A stretch of 64,000 bases of DNA, from assembly GCA_029721435.1 (NCBI GenBank), contig CM056574.1, positions 72,955,501-73,019,500 of the forward strand. Direction: 5' to 3'. Below the pieces are notes generated by a model. That model was not told the origin of the DNA. It ran no database searches and saw only the letters and a program-made list of their open reading frames with translations. Positions 63,643 through 64,000 of the stretch are shown one piece after another (position 1 is the stretch's first letter; each line of letters begins with the position of its first letter). Source of the DNA: Gymnothorax reevesii (lineage: Eukaryota > Chordata > Actinopteri > Anguilliformes > Muraenidae). The position numbers were made by a program, and so were the translations under genes.

Positions 63643-64000
63643 GCATATTCACTCGAATTCAGTCATATTGTCACAATTCACTCAAGTTTGTCACTTTCCC
63701 ACTAAGTTACACACAGAAAGGACATTTTTGACAAGAAAAAACTAAAAAAAAGAAAGTTTTTGAAAAAGTGCATATCTTCACTTCAGAAGCTTATATTCAC
63801 TTAAAATTGGCGATAAAAGCCATTGGACCAAACGATACCATATACGCATTGCATTGTGATCTGAAGCTGTTCCCAGGCCAGAAACACGCTCAGATTCACG
63901 TTCTGAGCTTAAAACCTCAAAGAAGCGTGTTTCCATGAAAGTGCGTATAGCCACAGTTTCAGCGCTCTAGCTCGCTTTCTTACAGAGATAAACGCATATT
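63639..64000 (+). repeat. Satellite array resumes after insertion
   Basis: The rest of the interrupted monomer (to 63663) is followed by a partial monomer from 63664, cut by the window edge about 13 bp before its end. That monomer has a C/D-type head (cactaagttac, caagaaaaaact, gaaaaagtgc) and a G2-type body (ggcgataaaagcc, atacgcattgcattg, cacgttctgag). Confidence 0.93.

Overview
The whole window is satellite DNA and holds no credible gene. Positions 1-63162 and 63639-64000 are one head-to-tail tandem array of a ~352-bp AT-rich monomer (usual lengths 349-352 bp). I place 181 monomer starts, all in the same orientation. One dispersed element of about 468 bp (63163-63630) interrupts the array and is flanked by an 8-bp target duplication. 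No rRNA, tRNA, CRISPR, bacterial operon or protein-coding gene is visible. Short open frames of 60-111 codons recur only because the monomer recurs.

Organism: the satellite is not one I recognise. The inserted element has an ATTCA pentamer run, a 'TTTATTTTGTATGGCGCTTTTCACAG'-like block (63181-63206), repeated AAACTCCC/GGGA blocks and a GAGGAACCC...GAGCCCATCCTC block. This resembles a dispersed repeat that I know to be abundant in ray-finned fish genomes, so a teleost chromosome is the best guess (moderate confidence). The size of the array, its higher-order structure and its lack of genes suggest centromeric or pericentromeric heterochromatin; that is inference.

Nomenclature used here: each monomer is counted from the 'catattgtca' (or 'aatatagtca') motif. 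Types A-J are defined by shared diagnostic bases. D2, E2, F2, G2, H2 and H3 are variants, a slash marks a hybrid (left part/right part), and K is a mosaic type at the right end.

Layout: (1) 1-12295: a 7-monomer higher-order repeat (HOR-1 = A B C D E F G, ~2,460 bp) in one full, one truncated, one further full and one D-less copy, with a 9-monomer HOR-2 (D2 H G2 A I J E F G, 4570-7729) between them. (2) 12296-24883: a shuffled zone of hybrid monomers, a shared 29-bp junction deletion and a likely gene-conversion tract. (3) 24884-34017: a 13-monomer, 4,567-bp block duplicated in tandem. (4) 31207-38941: an 11-monomer, ~3,867-bp block repeated twice, overlapping the previous duplication. (5) 38942-53000: three copies of a 13-monomer block of 4,569 bp; the middle copy is enlarged to 15 monomers (5,273 bp) by an internal C-D2 duplication. 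(6) 53001-58967: a return to 7-monomer organisation. (7) 58968-64000: more mosaic monomers, a local 2,110-bp six-monomer period and the transposable-element insertion, which may mean that the edge of the homogenised array is near.

The interest of the window is its nested repeat architecture (monomer, 7/9-mer HOR, 11-15-mer super-blocks), which records unequal crossover, monomer hybridisation, gene conversion and CpG decay. The monomer also carries conserved internal dyads and A-tracts that could be protein-binding or structural signals.
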